64,000 nt of DNA from Cranoglanis bouderius. Its lineage: Eukaryota; Chordata; Actinopteri; Siluriformes; Cranoglanididae. The notes under the pieces were generated by a model, which was given only the letters and a program-made list of their open reading frames with translations, had not been told where the DNA came from and ran no database searches. Positions 42,754 to 52,506 of the stretch are shown in pieces. The stretch covers positions 15,230,754 through 15,294,753 of the forward strand of contig CM042566.1 in NCBI GenBank assembly GCA_023630585.1, given 5' to 3'. A program made the position numbers and the translations under genes. Position 1 is the first letter of the stretch, and each line of letters begins with the position of its first letter.

Positions 42754-42858
42754 CCATGCTGTTTGAAATACTACCAATTTGGTTTGACGCCATTTACGTT
42801 CTAATTGTCGAGTGGTTTGTTTTAAGGTACGTGTGTGATTGTTACACCAGGGTGCTAT
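42754..42858 (-). pseudogene. L2-type LINE copy 3, further upstream ORF2 segment
   Basis: The minus strand reads RTLKQTTRQLE.KWRQTKLVV and FQTAW, the pre-reverse-transcriptase linker of L2 ORF2, which joins to the text at 38956 (KKSLLNY) once copy C is removed. The LINE is 5'-truncated at 42858, where the AATATT duplication and Tc1-G follow. Confidence 0.78.
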
Positions 42859-42864
42859 AATATT

Positions 42865-42954
42865 CCCCACTCTAGGTGCGCAAAGCTAATAGAGACATAT
42901 CCAAATAGACTGATGGTTGTAATTAAAGCAAAAGGTGGCTCTATGAAGTATTAA
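42865..42954 (+). pseudogene. Tc1-G transposase C-terminus
   Basis: The frame continues from 33777 as CAKLIETYPNRLMVVIKAKG and ends MKY followed by TAA at 42952. This is the standard Tc1 C-terminus. The downstream text GATCACTTTTCCAACTCTG is typical of the family's 3' region. Confidence 0.85.
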
Positions 42955-43019
42955 ATCATGGGACTGATCACTTTTCCAACTCTGTTATTCTAGTTTTCTT
43001 TTTTTTTTTTTTTTAGTTT

Positions 43020-43255
43020 TCGAACTGTTGCCTTTTTACGTTACTGGAATGTTGTAAGGCAGAATGTTGTGAAAGAGTGTAAGGTATACTGAAAATTCTG
43101 TGGAATTCACTAGGAATTTGTTTTAAGTTGTGAAACATAAAGACTCAGATTATTTTGTGTTACCTAGACAGAAATATCAGATATTTATGGTATTATGTTA
43201 TAACTGTATAAATGCTTTGTTAAACAAACAAATTCTTTTGAAAAAAAAAGGGAGA
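43020..43255 (+). other. Gypsy 3' untranslated region and polypurine tract
   Basis: Between Tc1-G and the 3' LTR is AT-rich Gypsy sequence ending in AAAAAAAAAGGGAGA (about 43241-43255), a clear polypurine tract abutting the LTR. The exact Tc1-G/Gypsy border is uncertain because Tc1-G lacks its right terminus. Confidence 0.65.
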
Positions 43256-43415
43256 TGTACTGATATGTGTTTTGCATATTAATGTAATCACTAGAGGGCA
43301 GTATAATATACCAGTCCAGAGCAAGTACTAACAGTCCAGGTCAGTCGATATGGTGATGGAGGGAAATAAAAGGTATTCTGACCAAAGTACTCGGTGTGTG
43401 AGCCTCGTCAATACA
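43256..43415 (+). repeat. 3' LTR of the Ty3/Gypsy element
   Basis: This 160-bp partner of 18598-18749 starts TGTACTGATATG and ends GTCAATACA. It is followed by CATG, which duplicates the four bases before the 5' LTR. Confidence 0.9.
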
Positions 43416-43455
43416 CATGGCTGCTTCTGGAATGGTCTCACTAATCTTTACTGAT
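43416..43455 (+). mobile_element. Tc1-E, continuation after the Gypsy insertion
   Basis: CATGGCTGCTTCTGGAATGG followed by TCACTAATCTTTACTGATG completes the transposase text broken at 18597. The element then ends abruptly at a TA, where another Tc1-type terminus begins, so its 3' third is missing. Confidence 0.75.
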
Positions 43456-43620
43456 GTACAGTGGATATAAAAGTCTACACACCCCTGTTAAAATGGCAGG
43501 TTTTTATGATGTAAACATTTTGTTTGTTTGTTTTTGTTTTTTACATCACAAAAACCTGCCAAGTTTCTTGAGATAGGATACGCAAAACGAGGACTAAAAG
43601 TAATGCTAGAAAAAAATTAA
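43456..43620. mobile_element. Short Tc1-type MITE with hairpin
   Basis: CAGTGGATATAAAAGTCTAC after TA is a known Tc1-family terminus. GGCAGGTTTTTATGATGTAA (43494) is inverted as TTACATCACAAAAACCTGCC about 25 bases later, forming a strong hairpin. No second terminus is visible, so this is a truncated or foldback fragment. Confidence 0.6.
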
Positions 43621-44603
43621 TCAATTTCAAATAGGACTCATTTAAAATGCAAATGTCATCAAAAATGCGAGTAATAAACACAAAGATGATGTACTGACAA
43701 CATAAATTATGCTCATTGACTTACTGCCTCTGTTGCCACCGAATCCATCCCTGTTTTCAAACATGACAATATTAAGCATGCGTATAACAGACATCAGGTA
43801 GGTGAACAAAATTAACTTGTGTATGTGTATTAAAACCAAAACTTCCCTTATGTCAGTATGGCGCAAGACATGCACTACGTAATGCAGTTGGCAGTTTGTG
43901 CATGTTCACTAAAACATACCTTCCGTCACCAAAATACATGACGTCATCGCGCTACAGTCTTCAACGCCGAGGAGCCTACTTGAAAATATCTCATTCCGTT
44001 CAAGAGTTACAGCCATTTAATTAAAAGTGGCCACGCCCACTTCAAACTTTTTAACATGCTATCTTGAGGATAAATGAAAAGTTCAACATTTTTTTGATAA
44101 ATATTGGGACTCCAGAGAATCTTTCTGCACTGGTTTGGTTTAAATTGGACGAACAGCCTAGGACTAGGCTGGGATAATGCTAGACTAGGATTATTTGTAA
44201 GAATGTTTCACAAATAATCCAATATGGTGGAATTACATTCATGGCAGAAATTAAATAATTGAAAAGCTTTGGGAAAAAAAAATTATATGCCAAAGGGATA
44301 GTATTGAGCACCAGGAACAGTATCCCACTTTCCTTATGGATGGCCTTGCGTATTTACATTTATATTTTTTTCTCTCTGCAGAGACCGCTTAAAGCTTCTA
44401 ATGGAGTTGTTTTTCACTTTCTTTCTATTTCTTTTCACAGAGATGATGGGTCCAAATTGTATGGCATAGTAACAGAGAATTTGGAACCCCAGAGTCCTAC
44501 AGAAAGGTGTAATTTTGTTATTGGATAGGTAATTTCTTCAGTGTTTCAGGAAGACTTTTCACCCTTTGACTGTGGTTAGTTCATAAGAGTGACTTTAAGC
44601 TGG
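43620..44603. other. Unassigned region with repeat-like text and one exon-like segment
   Basis: At 43980-44220 the phrases GTGGCCACGCCCACTTC and ACAGCCTAGGACTAGGCTGG occur; the former is typical of dispersed fish repeats. Around 44440-44507 a 67-base segment bounded by splice-like signals has one open frame (see findings). Nothing else is recognisable. Confidence 0.4.
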
Positions 44604-45728
44604 AGGTTAACTGGGAACAGGTCAGTAACATGATTGGGTATAAAAAGAGTATCTTAGAGAGGCAGAGACTTTCAGAAGTAAAGATGGGCAGAGGTTCACC
44701 AATCTGCGAAAAACTGCGTCTACAATTTGTGGAACAATTTCAGAATAATGTTCCCCAACGTAAAATTGTGAAGACTATGATTACCTCATCATCTACAGTA
44801 CATATCATCAAAAGATTCAAAGAGTCTGGAGAAATCTCTGTGCTCAAGGGACAAGGGTGAAAATCAATATTGCATGCCCGTGATCTCCGGGCCCTCAGGT
44901 GGCACTGCATTAAAAACAGGCATGATTCTGTAATGGAAATCACTGCATGGGCTCAGAAACACCTCCAGAACTCACTGTCTGTGAACACAGTTCGCTGTGC
45001 CATCCACAAATGCAGGTTAAAGTTCTATCATGCAAAGAAGAAGCCATATCTGAACATGATCCAGAAACGCCGCCGTCTTCTCTGGGCCAAAGTTCATTTA
45101 AAATAGACTGAGGCAAGATGGAAAACTGCTCTGTGGTCAGACGAATCGAAATTCTTTTTGGAAACCATGGACGCCGCATCCTCTAAACTAAAGAGGACTA
45201 AAGAGGAGAGGGACAATCTGGCTTTTTATCAGCGCTCAGTTGAAAAGCCTGCATCTCTGATGGTATGGGGTTGCATTAGTGCCTATTGAAAGGGCAGCTT
45301 GCACATCTGGAAAGGCACCATCAATGCTGAAAGGTATATACAGGTTTTAGAGCAACATATGCTTCCATCCAGATTCCATCGCATCTTTACTTCTGAGAGA
45401 TTCTGCCTCTCTAAGATACTCTTTTTATACCCAATCATGTTAATGACCTGTTGCCAATTAACCTAATTAGTTGCAAAATGTTTCTTCAGCTGTTTCTTTT
45501 TAGTAACACTTACTTTTCCAGCCTTTTGTTGCCCCCTTCCCAACTTTATGTTGCAGACTTCAAATCCAAAATTACCTTATTTTTTCCTTAAAATGGCATA
45601 TTTCCTCAGTTTAAACATTTGATATGTTTTCTGTGTTCTGTTGTGAATAACATGATTTGCAAATCATTGCATTCTGTTTTTATTTACATTTTACAGAGTC
45701 CCAACTTTTTTGTAATTGGGGTTGTAGA
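44604..45728 (+). mobile_element. Tc1-D copy 2, foldback arrangement
   Basis: 44604-45380 runs in the sense direction from within the 5' UTR through most of the transposase. At 45382 the sequence turns around: CATCTTTACTTCTGAGAGA to the right terminus is the reverse complement of the element's first 350 bases, ending ACTTTTTTGTAATTGGGGTTG (about 45705-45725). The copy thus has two 5' portions in opposite orientation and lacks its 3' end. 44604-44686 and 45382-45475 form inverted arms. Confidence 0.82.
44684..45380 (+). pseudogene. Tc1-D transposase pseudogene (copy 2)
   Basis: MGRGSPICEKLRLQFVEQFQ starts the DNA-binding domain, with SSSTVHIIKRFKESGEISV and the GQG box, then a TGA at 44858. 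After that, RDLRALRWHCIKN, SLSVNTVRCAIHKCRLK and MIQKRRRLLWAKVH follow. SDESKF is altered (TGGTCAGACGAATCG at 45136 encodes the first Asp in another frame). WGCISAY lies near 45270. The second Asp and Glu regions are absent because the element folds back at 45381. Confidence 0.8.
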
Positions 45729-45985
45729 TGAGATTTTTTTTTTTTTTTTTTTTGAAAGAAAAGATTGATTTTGAATTTGGAAAATATTGAAGATTTTCCT
45801 AAACCTTGTTTGAAATTGCTGTATGAAATAAATTATAGAATGTTACCCAGGCCAACATCTTATTGTGTAGTCAATTTTCAGTCTGCTGCCTCTACATATA
45901 ATGTTAGTATATGTAGGCCTAAACCAATGAAAATATGTACCAGATTGTCAAAGATGCCCAAATACCCTTTTACATTCATACTGCT

Positions 45986-46771
45986 TGTTATGTAACACTA
46001 GGGAAGGGCTGGATGCAAGCGCTGGGGAAAAGTTACTTTATTGGGGATAACAAAAAGAAATGGAACAGTCACAAAATTAGGAAAAACTCAAAAGTAAAGG
46101 AACACCAAAGCATGGGTATAACGCAAGACAAGGCAGGGTCCAAAAACAAACATTAATCCACAAAAAGGGCAAGGCCGTGTTTCACAAAATAGCAAGGCAG
46201 TAATCCACAAAAATACAAGGCAATAATCCACAGATAGCGAGGCATTAATCCATAAAAATACAAGGCAATAATCCTCAGAAATACAAGGCAATAATCCACA
46301 GATAGCGAGGCATTAATCCACACAATGACGAGGCACTAAACCACAGTCCCGGAAACGTGAGGTAAGTGCAAAAGCACAGAACATTCACTCGGTTCATTAC
46401 AGTACAGTTCAGTACAATTCAAACAATACAACTCAATACTCCACGTCGAGGCGGAGAAACAAAGGAGTTTAAATAATAGAAATGAAACAAGGACAAACAC
46501 AAAACACCTGAAACTAATAATGAAACATAAAGCAGAAAGCCAATAAACAAACAGGGGCGGAGACATGACGTAAACCAAAAACAAAGAACCATTCAGCAAA
46601 CAGGGGTAGAGACATGATGTAAACCAAAACAACCAAGCACATGGCGGAGTAAACAAAACTAGAGTCTGTGAATGGGAAAAGTCCGACCGGGTTTATGAAT
46701 GGGAAAGAGGGGAATGTGGAAGTGCACTACTGGCTGTCCTCAGCCGCAGTGCAGAGAGGGAAACACTAACA
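45986..46771 (-). repeat. 3' LTR of copy D
   Basis: The LTR is 786 bp. Reading leftward it begins TGTTAGTGTTTCCC and ends CCTAGTGTTACATAACA. Its R/U5 part contains several short tandem units, seen on the plus strand as AAGGCAATAATCCACAGA and similar, 46180-46320. A run of Gs and CTC precedes it in the minus direction (46772-46786). Confidence 0.88.
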
Positions 46772-48387
46772 GAGCCCCCCCCCCCCTCCCAACAAAGGCA
46801 CTTCTCCCGAAGCGCCAAAAGTTCCAACCGCTCTGGCAGACCTGGGCCCCTGAGCAGGATAATACTGTGTGCACACCAGGACCCGAGGCAGGCATAGTCT
46901 AGAGTTCCAAGGCCAGAGTGGAGAGTGGTTGGCTGTCGTGTCGGCCACAGGAGTGAACGTGGCTTGAGACGTGGTTTGAGACGTGGCTTGGGATGTGGCC
47001 TGAGACTTGGCCTGAGACCTGGCTTGAGACTTGGCTTGAGACTTGGCTTGGAAACTGGATGGGAACTTGGCTTGGTACTTGGTGTGAGACTTGGACTGGA
47101 AACTGGCTTGGTGCATGGCTTGGTGCTTGGCTTGGTGCTTGGCTTGGTAACCAGACTGGAGCGTGGATTGGAACCTGGCCTGGAAACTGGACTGGAACCC
47201 GGATGGGAGTCCGGCTTGGCACCTGGACTGGAACTTGGACTGGGAACTGGATTGGAAATTGGACTGGAAACTGGATTGGAAACTGGACTCGGAACCGGAC
47301 TGGGAACTGGAACCGAACTCTGAACTGAACTCGGAACCGAACTCGGAACCAAACTCGACTTGGTGTTTGGACTGGAACTGGAACTGGAACTTGGCTCTGG
47401 GCATAGACTGAGACATGAATTGGGACATGAATCTGGGCATGAATCTGGGCATGGACTGAGGCATGGACTGAGGCATGGATTGGAACATGACTCTGGATAT
47501 GACTCTGGGCCTGATCTGAGGCATGGGCTGAGGAATGGACTGGGACATGAATCTGGACAAGAATCTGGGCCTGGACTAGGACTTGGACATAGACTAAGAT
47601 TAGGACAGGAACCTGGGCCTGGACTTGGGCTAGGACATGGAGTTGGACTTGGACTAGGACATGGAAAGGAGGTCATCCCATGGACCTCCGGCAGGAACTG
47701 GACTGGAGCGGAGGTCCCCTTGTGGACCTCCGGCAGGAGCAGGACTGGAGCGGAGGTCACCTCGTGGACCTCCAGCAGGAGCAGGACTGGAGCGGAGGTC
47801 TCCTCGTGGACCCCCGGCAGGAACAGGGCTGGAGCGGAGGTCTCCATGTTTTTTGTTGCCAGGTTAACCTCCAGGTGGAGCTCCGCTGAGGAGACCTCCT
47901 GCTGGGTCTCCGGCAGGAGCTCGGGACTGGAGGTTGCCAGGTTAACCTCCAGGGGGAGCCCTGCTGAGGAGACCTCCTGCTGAGTCTCTGGCTGGAGCTC
48001 TGGGGGTGCCCGCTTATGGATCCCATAGTGCTCAATAAACGGCTGGCTGAGCCGATCAGACAGGCAGTTCCTCCCCAATAAGACCTTGAGGTCGGGCTGG
48101 AACTCGGAACTCCTGAACACCTGGATTAGTAGATCCACAAAGCCAGAAACCGTATCTAGACTTGTGGACCCACTGGCAAGGTGAAGCTCCGCCCACTGGC
48201 GAGCGGAACCAACCAGACGGGATAGGAGGAACCCCAACCACTGTTCTTCATTGGGCTTGGGGTCCTCCAAACTGAGAAAATATATTTGTGCCCGTAATAA
48301 AAAACACTGGGACCAAGTGGAAAAACCATCATAGGCATTGGGAGGAGAAATAAAGGTCCACTGGGGGGGAAAAATTGAGTCAAACAT
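46772..48387 (-). CDS. Gag-repeat polyprotein of copy D (long open frame)
   Basis: From ATG 48387 the minus strand is open for 564 codons to 46693, the longest frame in the window. It runs through the whole interior and 79 bases into the LTR. It begins MFDSIFPPQW and contains NAYDGFSTWSQCF, FLLSRLVGSARQWAELHL and FVDLLIQVFRSSEF. It then passes directly from IEHYG to HKRAPPELQPETQQEVS: the finger is deleted in frame. HEETSAPVL units, CPSPSPGP text, PVPSPVP/KPSTKPS text and the family tail (LLRGPGLPERLEL) follow. The family's usual start MDAAGK (48426) is in a different frame, so a 1-base shift near 48385 separates it. It probably shows the ancestral single-frame design. Confidence 0.75.
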
Positions 48388-48431
48388 GTGGCGCGGCCTG
48401 CCCTAAATTTCCCCGCTGCATCCATGATTTT

Positions 48432-48443
48432 GGCGGAGTATTC
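48432..48443 (-). promoter_or_regulatory. Self-complementary primer site of copy D
   Basis: GAATACTCCGCC on the minus strand lies immediately inside the 5' LTR. It pairs with CGCGGAGTATTG at the LTR's truncated start (48939-48950). Confidence 0.75.
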
Positions 48444-48954
48444 TGTTATGTAACACTAGGGAAGGGCTGGATGCAAGTGCTGGGGAAAAGTCACTTTATT
48501 GGGGATAACCAAAAGAAATGGAACAGTCACAAAATTAGGAACAACTCAAAAGTAAAGGAACACCAAAGCATGGGTATAACGCAAGACAAGACAGGGTCCA
48601 AAAACGAACATTAATCCACAAAAAGGGCAAGGCGGTGTTTCACAAAATAGCGAGGCAGTAATCCACAAAAATACAAGGCAATAATCCACAGAAAAACAAG
48701 GCAATAATCCACAGATAGAGGCATTACTCCACAGAAATACAAGGCAATAATCCGCAGATAGCGAGGCATTAATCCATAAAATAGTGAGGCATTAATTCAC
48801 ACAATGACGAGGCAATAAACCACAGTCTCGGAAACGTGAGGTAAGTGCAAAGGCACAGAACATTCACTCGGTTCATTACAGTACAGTACAGTTCAGTAGA
48901 GCTCAGTACAGTTCAGTACAATTCAAACAATACAACTCAATACTCCGCGTCGCA
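48444..48954 (-). repeat. 5' LTR of copy D, U3 missing
   Basis: The segment matches the R/U5 part of the 3' LTR but stops at 48954, about five bases beyond CGGAGTATT, where LINE sequence begins. Confidence 0.85.
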
Positions 48955-48989
48955 AACCAGCGTTTGGTGCATTACCGCCACTTACTGAA

Positions 48990-50550
48990 CTGGAGTGTGG
49001 TGTGTCAATGCTTAGGAAGAAAATTATAATAATGATTAAATTAAATACTATTAAATATCTTATACTCTTGTATAATTTCCTGTTCACATCTTATCAAAGC
49101 TATTCTAAAGTCATATTCTTTTCACCTTCTTTCTGTACTTTTGTTTCCAGTATTTGTCGTTCTCTGTTGTATGCTGTACACTGCAATAAAACATGCTCAA
49201 AATTTTCATTCATACCACAGTGCTTACATAATCCATTAGTTTTTGTTTTTGTTTTTTTTTTACTTTATGCAGATTTCCATTCAATGCTGTATGGCCTATT
49301 CTGAATCTTGTTATTATTGCTTCTTCTCTTCTTCTAAATCCAGTTTCATTATTTCGTATTCCTACTTCCCTTTGAATTTTATATAGATGTCGGCCTCGCT
49401 CCTCCTTATCCCACTGGTTTTGCCATGATTCTATTAGTGCTTTTCTAATAATTGTCTTTGCTTCTATTTTACTGGTTTTTATGTCAATTCCTATATTATT
49501 CAACTTCAATGCATAGCATTCTTATCTGCTACCTCATTTCCTTCTACTCCAACATGAGCTGGGATCCAGATAAATGAAACAGCAGTGCCCTGATTTTTAA
49601 ATCTAAATATGCTCTGCATTATTTCAAGAATAAGATCTTGTCTACACTTTGACTGGCCATACTGAATGCTCTTTAATTCTGCCAATGAATCTGTGCATAT
49701 TACTGCTTTCTTTATCCTTTTTCCCTCTACCCACTGGAGGGCCATAACAATAGCTACCAGCTCTGCTGTAAATACAGATAAAAAAAAATATCTGGAGTTC
49801 TTTTCTTAATAACTATTTTATGTTGTGGTACAAATACTGCTATTCCTGTTTTATTAATTTCTGGATCCTTTGAAACATCCGTATAAATTTGTGTCACATC
49901 ATAGTATGTCTGGTCAATATATTGATGAACTCGTAATTTTATTGGGTCATTATTTTGTTTCTTTACTTCTTCTACTAATTTAAGGTCTACTATAGGCATT
50001 ACAAATATCCAAGGTGGGATTGCAGACATTGGGACTGTTGGACTATATTTTATCTTGTTTAAGCCTATAGATTTCACCATTTCTTCCGCTACCCATCCGA
50101 TAATTTTTATATTTCCTCTTCCATGTTCCCAACATTTTGTAAATACTGCCTTAGTTGGATGTTCTTACCCAATATACCATTTTAGTTCTTTGTGTCCTTC
50201 TTCTAATGGCATTTCTCCCATTTCTACTTGCAGGGCAGCCTTGGGGGATGTTCTAAATGTCCTGCAGCATAATCGTAAAGCATGTGTCTGCACCACCTCA
50301 ATCTTTTTCAGCATAGATTTGCTCGCCAAACCGTATACCATACGCCCATAATCTATGGCTTATCTAATAATAGCCAGATATATATTTCTAAGAAGCTGGA
50401 GCTTGCACCCCATTCACTTCCTGCTAAACATCCCATAATGTTTAGTGCTTTCTTACACTCTTTCAACAGTTTTTCCATGTGCATTAAATGTCAGTTTTTC
50501 ATCCAACCGGACTCCAAGAAATTTTACCATGGACACCTGTTCCAGAAGCT
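48990..50550 (-). pseudogene. I-group LINE: thumb, RNase H and CCHC end
   Basis: RNase H motifs are IYTDVSKD (first Asp, about 49880), AELVAIVMALQWVE (Glu, about 49740), VICTDSLAELK (second Asp, about 49695) and WIPAHVGVEGNEVADK (last acidic residue, about 49535). Next come ITRFRIGHTALNGNLHK and, after a frame change, GLCKHCGMNENFEHVLLQC with a CCHC zinc motif (about 49180-49235). The upstream part (50453-50550) includes VSMVKFLGVRLDEKLTFN from the thumb. Stops and frame changes show decay. RNase H would have removed RNA from the hybrid during target-primed reverse transcription. Confidence 0.82.
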
Positions 50551-50551
50551 G

Positions 50552-50693
50552 TCCATAGAGTGGTAATTTAATGAGAACATTTCTCTTTTTTGTAAAACAT
50601 ATTACCTGTGGTTTGACTTCTGATATACGAAAACCCCATTTTTGAGCCCACTCTTCAACTATATTTATTGTTACTTGAACTTTCTTGACTATA
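50552..50693 (-). repeat. LINE segment duplicated in inverted form beyond Tc1-H, arm 1
   Basis: This 142-base LINE segment (VEEWAQKWGFRISEVKPQ-coding on the minus strand) occurs again, inverted and nearly identical, at 52314-52455 on the far side of Tc1-H. Confidence 0.92.
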
Positions 50694-50695
50694 TA

Positions 50696-52311
50696 CAGTG
50701 CATCCGGAAAGTATTCACAGCGCTTCACTTTTCCACATTTTGTTATGTTACAGCCTTATTCCAAAATGGATTAAATTAATTATTTTTCTCAAAATTCTAA
50801 AAACAATACTCCATAATGACAATGTGAAAGACGTTTCTTTGAAATCTTTGCAAATTTATTTAAAATAAAAAGCGAAAAAAATCACATGTACATAAGTATT
50901 CACAGCATTTGCCATGACACTCAAAATTGAGCTCAGGTAGATCCTGTTTCCACTGATCATCCTTGAGATGTTTCTACAACTTGATTGGAGTCCACCTGTG
51001 GTAAATTCAGTTGATTGGACATGATTTGGAAAGGCATTCACCTGTGTATATAAGGTCCCACAGTTAACAGTGCATGTCAGAGCACAGACCAAGCCATGAA
51101 GTCCAAGGAATTGTCTATAGACCTCCGAGACAGGATTCTATTGAGGCACAGATCTGGGGAAGGGTACAGAAAAATTTCTGCAGCATTGAAGGTCCCAATG
51201 AGCACAGTGGCCTCCATCATCTGTAAAGGGAAGAAGTTTGGAACCACCAAGACTCTTCCTGGAGCGGGCCACCTGGCCAAACTGAGCAATCGGGGGAGAA
51301 GGGCCTTAGCCAGGGAGGTGACCAAGAACCCGATGATCACTCTGACAGAGCTCCAGCATTTCTCTGTGGAGAGAGGAGAACCTTCCAGAAGAACAATCAT
51401 ATCTGCAGCACTCAGCAGCACCAATCAGGCCTGTACGGTAGAGTGGCCAGACGGAAGCCACTCCTCAGTAAAAGGCATATGACAACCTGCCTGGAGTTTG
51501 CCAAAAGGCACCTGAAGGACTCTCAGACCATGAGAAACAAAACTTGAACTCTTTGGCCTGAATAGCAATCGTCATGTCTGGAGGAAACCAGGCACCACTC
51601 ATCACCTGTCCAATACCATACCTACAGTGAAGCACGGTGGTGGCAACATCATGCTGTGGGATGTTTTTAAGCGACAGGAACTGGGAGACTAGTCAGGATC
51701 GAGGGAAAGATGAATGCAGCAATGTACAGAGACATCCTTGATGAAAACCTGCTCCAGAGCGCTCTGGACCTCAGACTGGGGCGAAGGTTCATCTTCCAAC
51801 AGGACAACGACCCTAAGCACACAGCCAAGATAACAAAGGAGTGGGTATGGGACAACTCTGTGAATGTCCTTGAGTGGCCCAGCCAGAGCCCAGACTTGAA
51901 CCCGATTGAACATCTCTGGAGACATCTGAAAATGGCTGTGCACCGACGCTCCCCATCCAACCTGATGGAGCTTGAGAGGTCCTGCAAAGAAGAATGGGAG
52001 AAACTGCCCAAAAATAGGTGTGCCAAGCTTGTAGCATCATACTCAAAAAGACTTGAGGTTGTAATTGGTGCCAAAGGTGCTTCAACAAAGTATTGAGCAA
52101 AGGCTGTGAATACTTATGTACATGTGATTTTTTTCATTTTTTATTTGTAATAAATTTACAAAGATTTCAAACAAACTTCTTTTACATTGTCATTATGGGG
52201 TATTGTTTGTAGATTTTTGAGAAAAATAATTAATTTAATCCATTTTGGAATAAGGCTGTAATATAAAAATGTGGAAAAGTGAAGCGCTGTGAATACTTTC
52301 CGGATGCACTG
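50696..52311 (+). mobile_element. Tc1/mariner element, family Tc1-H
   Basis: The left end CAGTGCATCCGGAAAGTATT (after TA) and right end AATACTTTCCGGATGCACTG (before TA) are perfect inverted repeats of a very common fish family. The length is 1616 bp with arms of about 200 bp. It is inserted in the I-group LINE. It is followed by an inverted copy of its left flank and then by a second copy of its right tip (52456-52506). Confidence 0.93.
51096..52095 (+). pseudogene. Tc1-H transposase pseudogene
   Basis: MKSKELSIDLRDRILLRHRS starts the DNA-binding domain. SGEGYRKISAALKVPMSTVA and a KTLPGAGHL box follow. A frame change occurs near 51410, with further damage at 51530-51660, where the first catalytic Asp region has been lost (CATGAGAAACAAAACTTGAA). 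From 51710 the frame is open to TGA 52094: FIFQQDNDPKHTAK (second Asp), SPDLNPIEHLWRHLK (Glu) and the C-terminus GASTKY. Two of three catalytic residues remain. It is inactive. Confidence 0.88.
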
Positions 52312-52313
52312 TA

Positions 52314-52506
52314 TATAGTCAAGAAAGTTCAAGTAGCAATAAATATAGTTGAAGAGTGGGCTCAAAAATGGGGTTTTCGTATATCAGAAGTCAAAACACA
52401 GGTAATATGTTTTACAAAAAAGAGAAATGTTCTCATTTAATTATCACTCTGTGGATTCTAAAATGTGGAAAAAGTGAAGCGCTGTGAATACTTTCCGGAT
52501 GCACTG
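52314..52506. repeat. Inverted LINE segment (arm 2) plus duplicated Tc1-H right tip
   Basis: 52314-52455 is the reverse complement of 50552-50693 with few differences. It is followed at 52461-52506 by AAAATGTGGAAAAAGTGAAG to CGGATGCACTG, a second copy of the right Tc1-H terminus. TA and normal LINE sequence then resume. Confidence 0.92.

Larger units (their letters stand above)
18598..43415 (+). mobile_element. Ty3/Gypsy LTR retrotransposon, interrupted by several younger insertions
   Basis: Between two matching 152-160-bp LTRs lie, in order, gag, protease, reverse transcriptase, RNase H and integrase, the Ty3/Gypsy order. Only about 4.4 kb of the 24.8-kb span belongs to this element: 18598-19076, 23137-25653, 29566-30605 and roughly 43020-43415. 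The rest is nested insertions. The element sits inside Tc1-E with a CATG duplication. Every coding region is broken by stops or frameshifts, so it is inactive. Confidence 0.88.
45986..48954 (-). mobile_element. Sushi-type non-autonomous LTR element, copy D
   Basis: On the minus strand this copy begins at 48954 and ends at 45986. The 3' LTR (45986-46771) is complete. The 5' LTR (48444-48954) lacks U3 and starts within a few bases of the presumed RNA start (CGACGCGGAGTATTG). The interior encodes an uninterrupted Gag-repeat-tail frame. The zinc finger has been deleted, and there is no pol. The 5' boundary abuts the 3' end of the I-group LINE. Confidence 0.88.
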
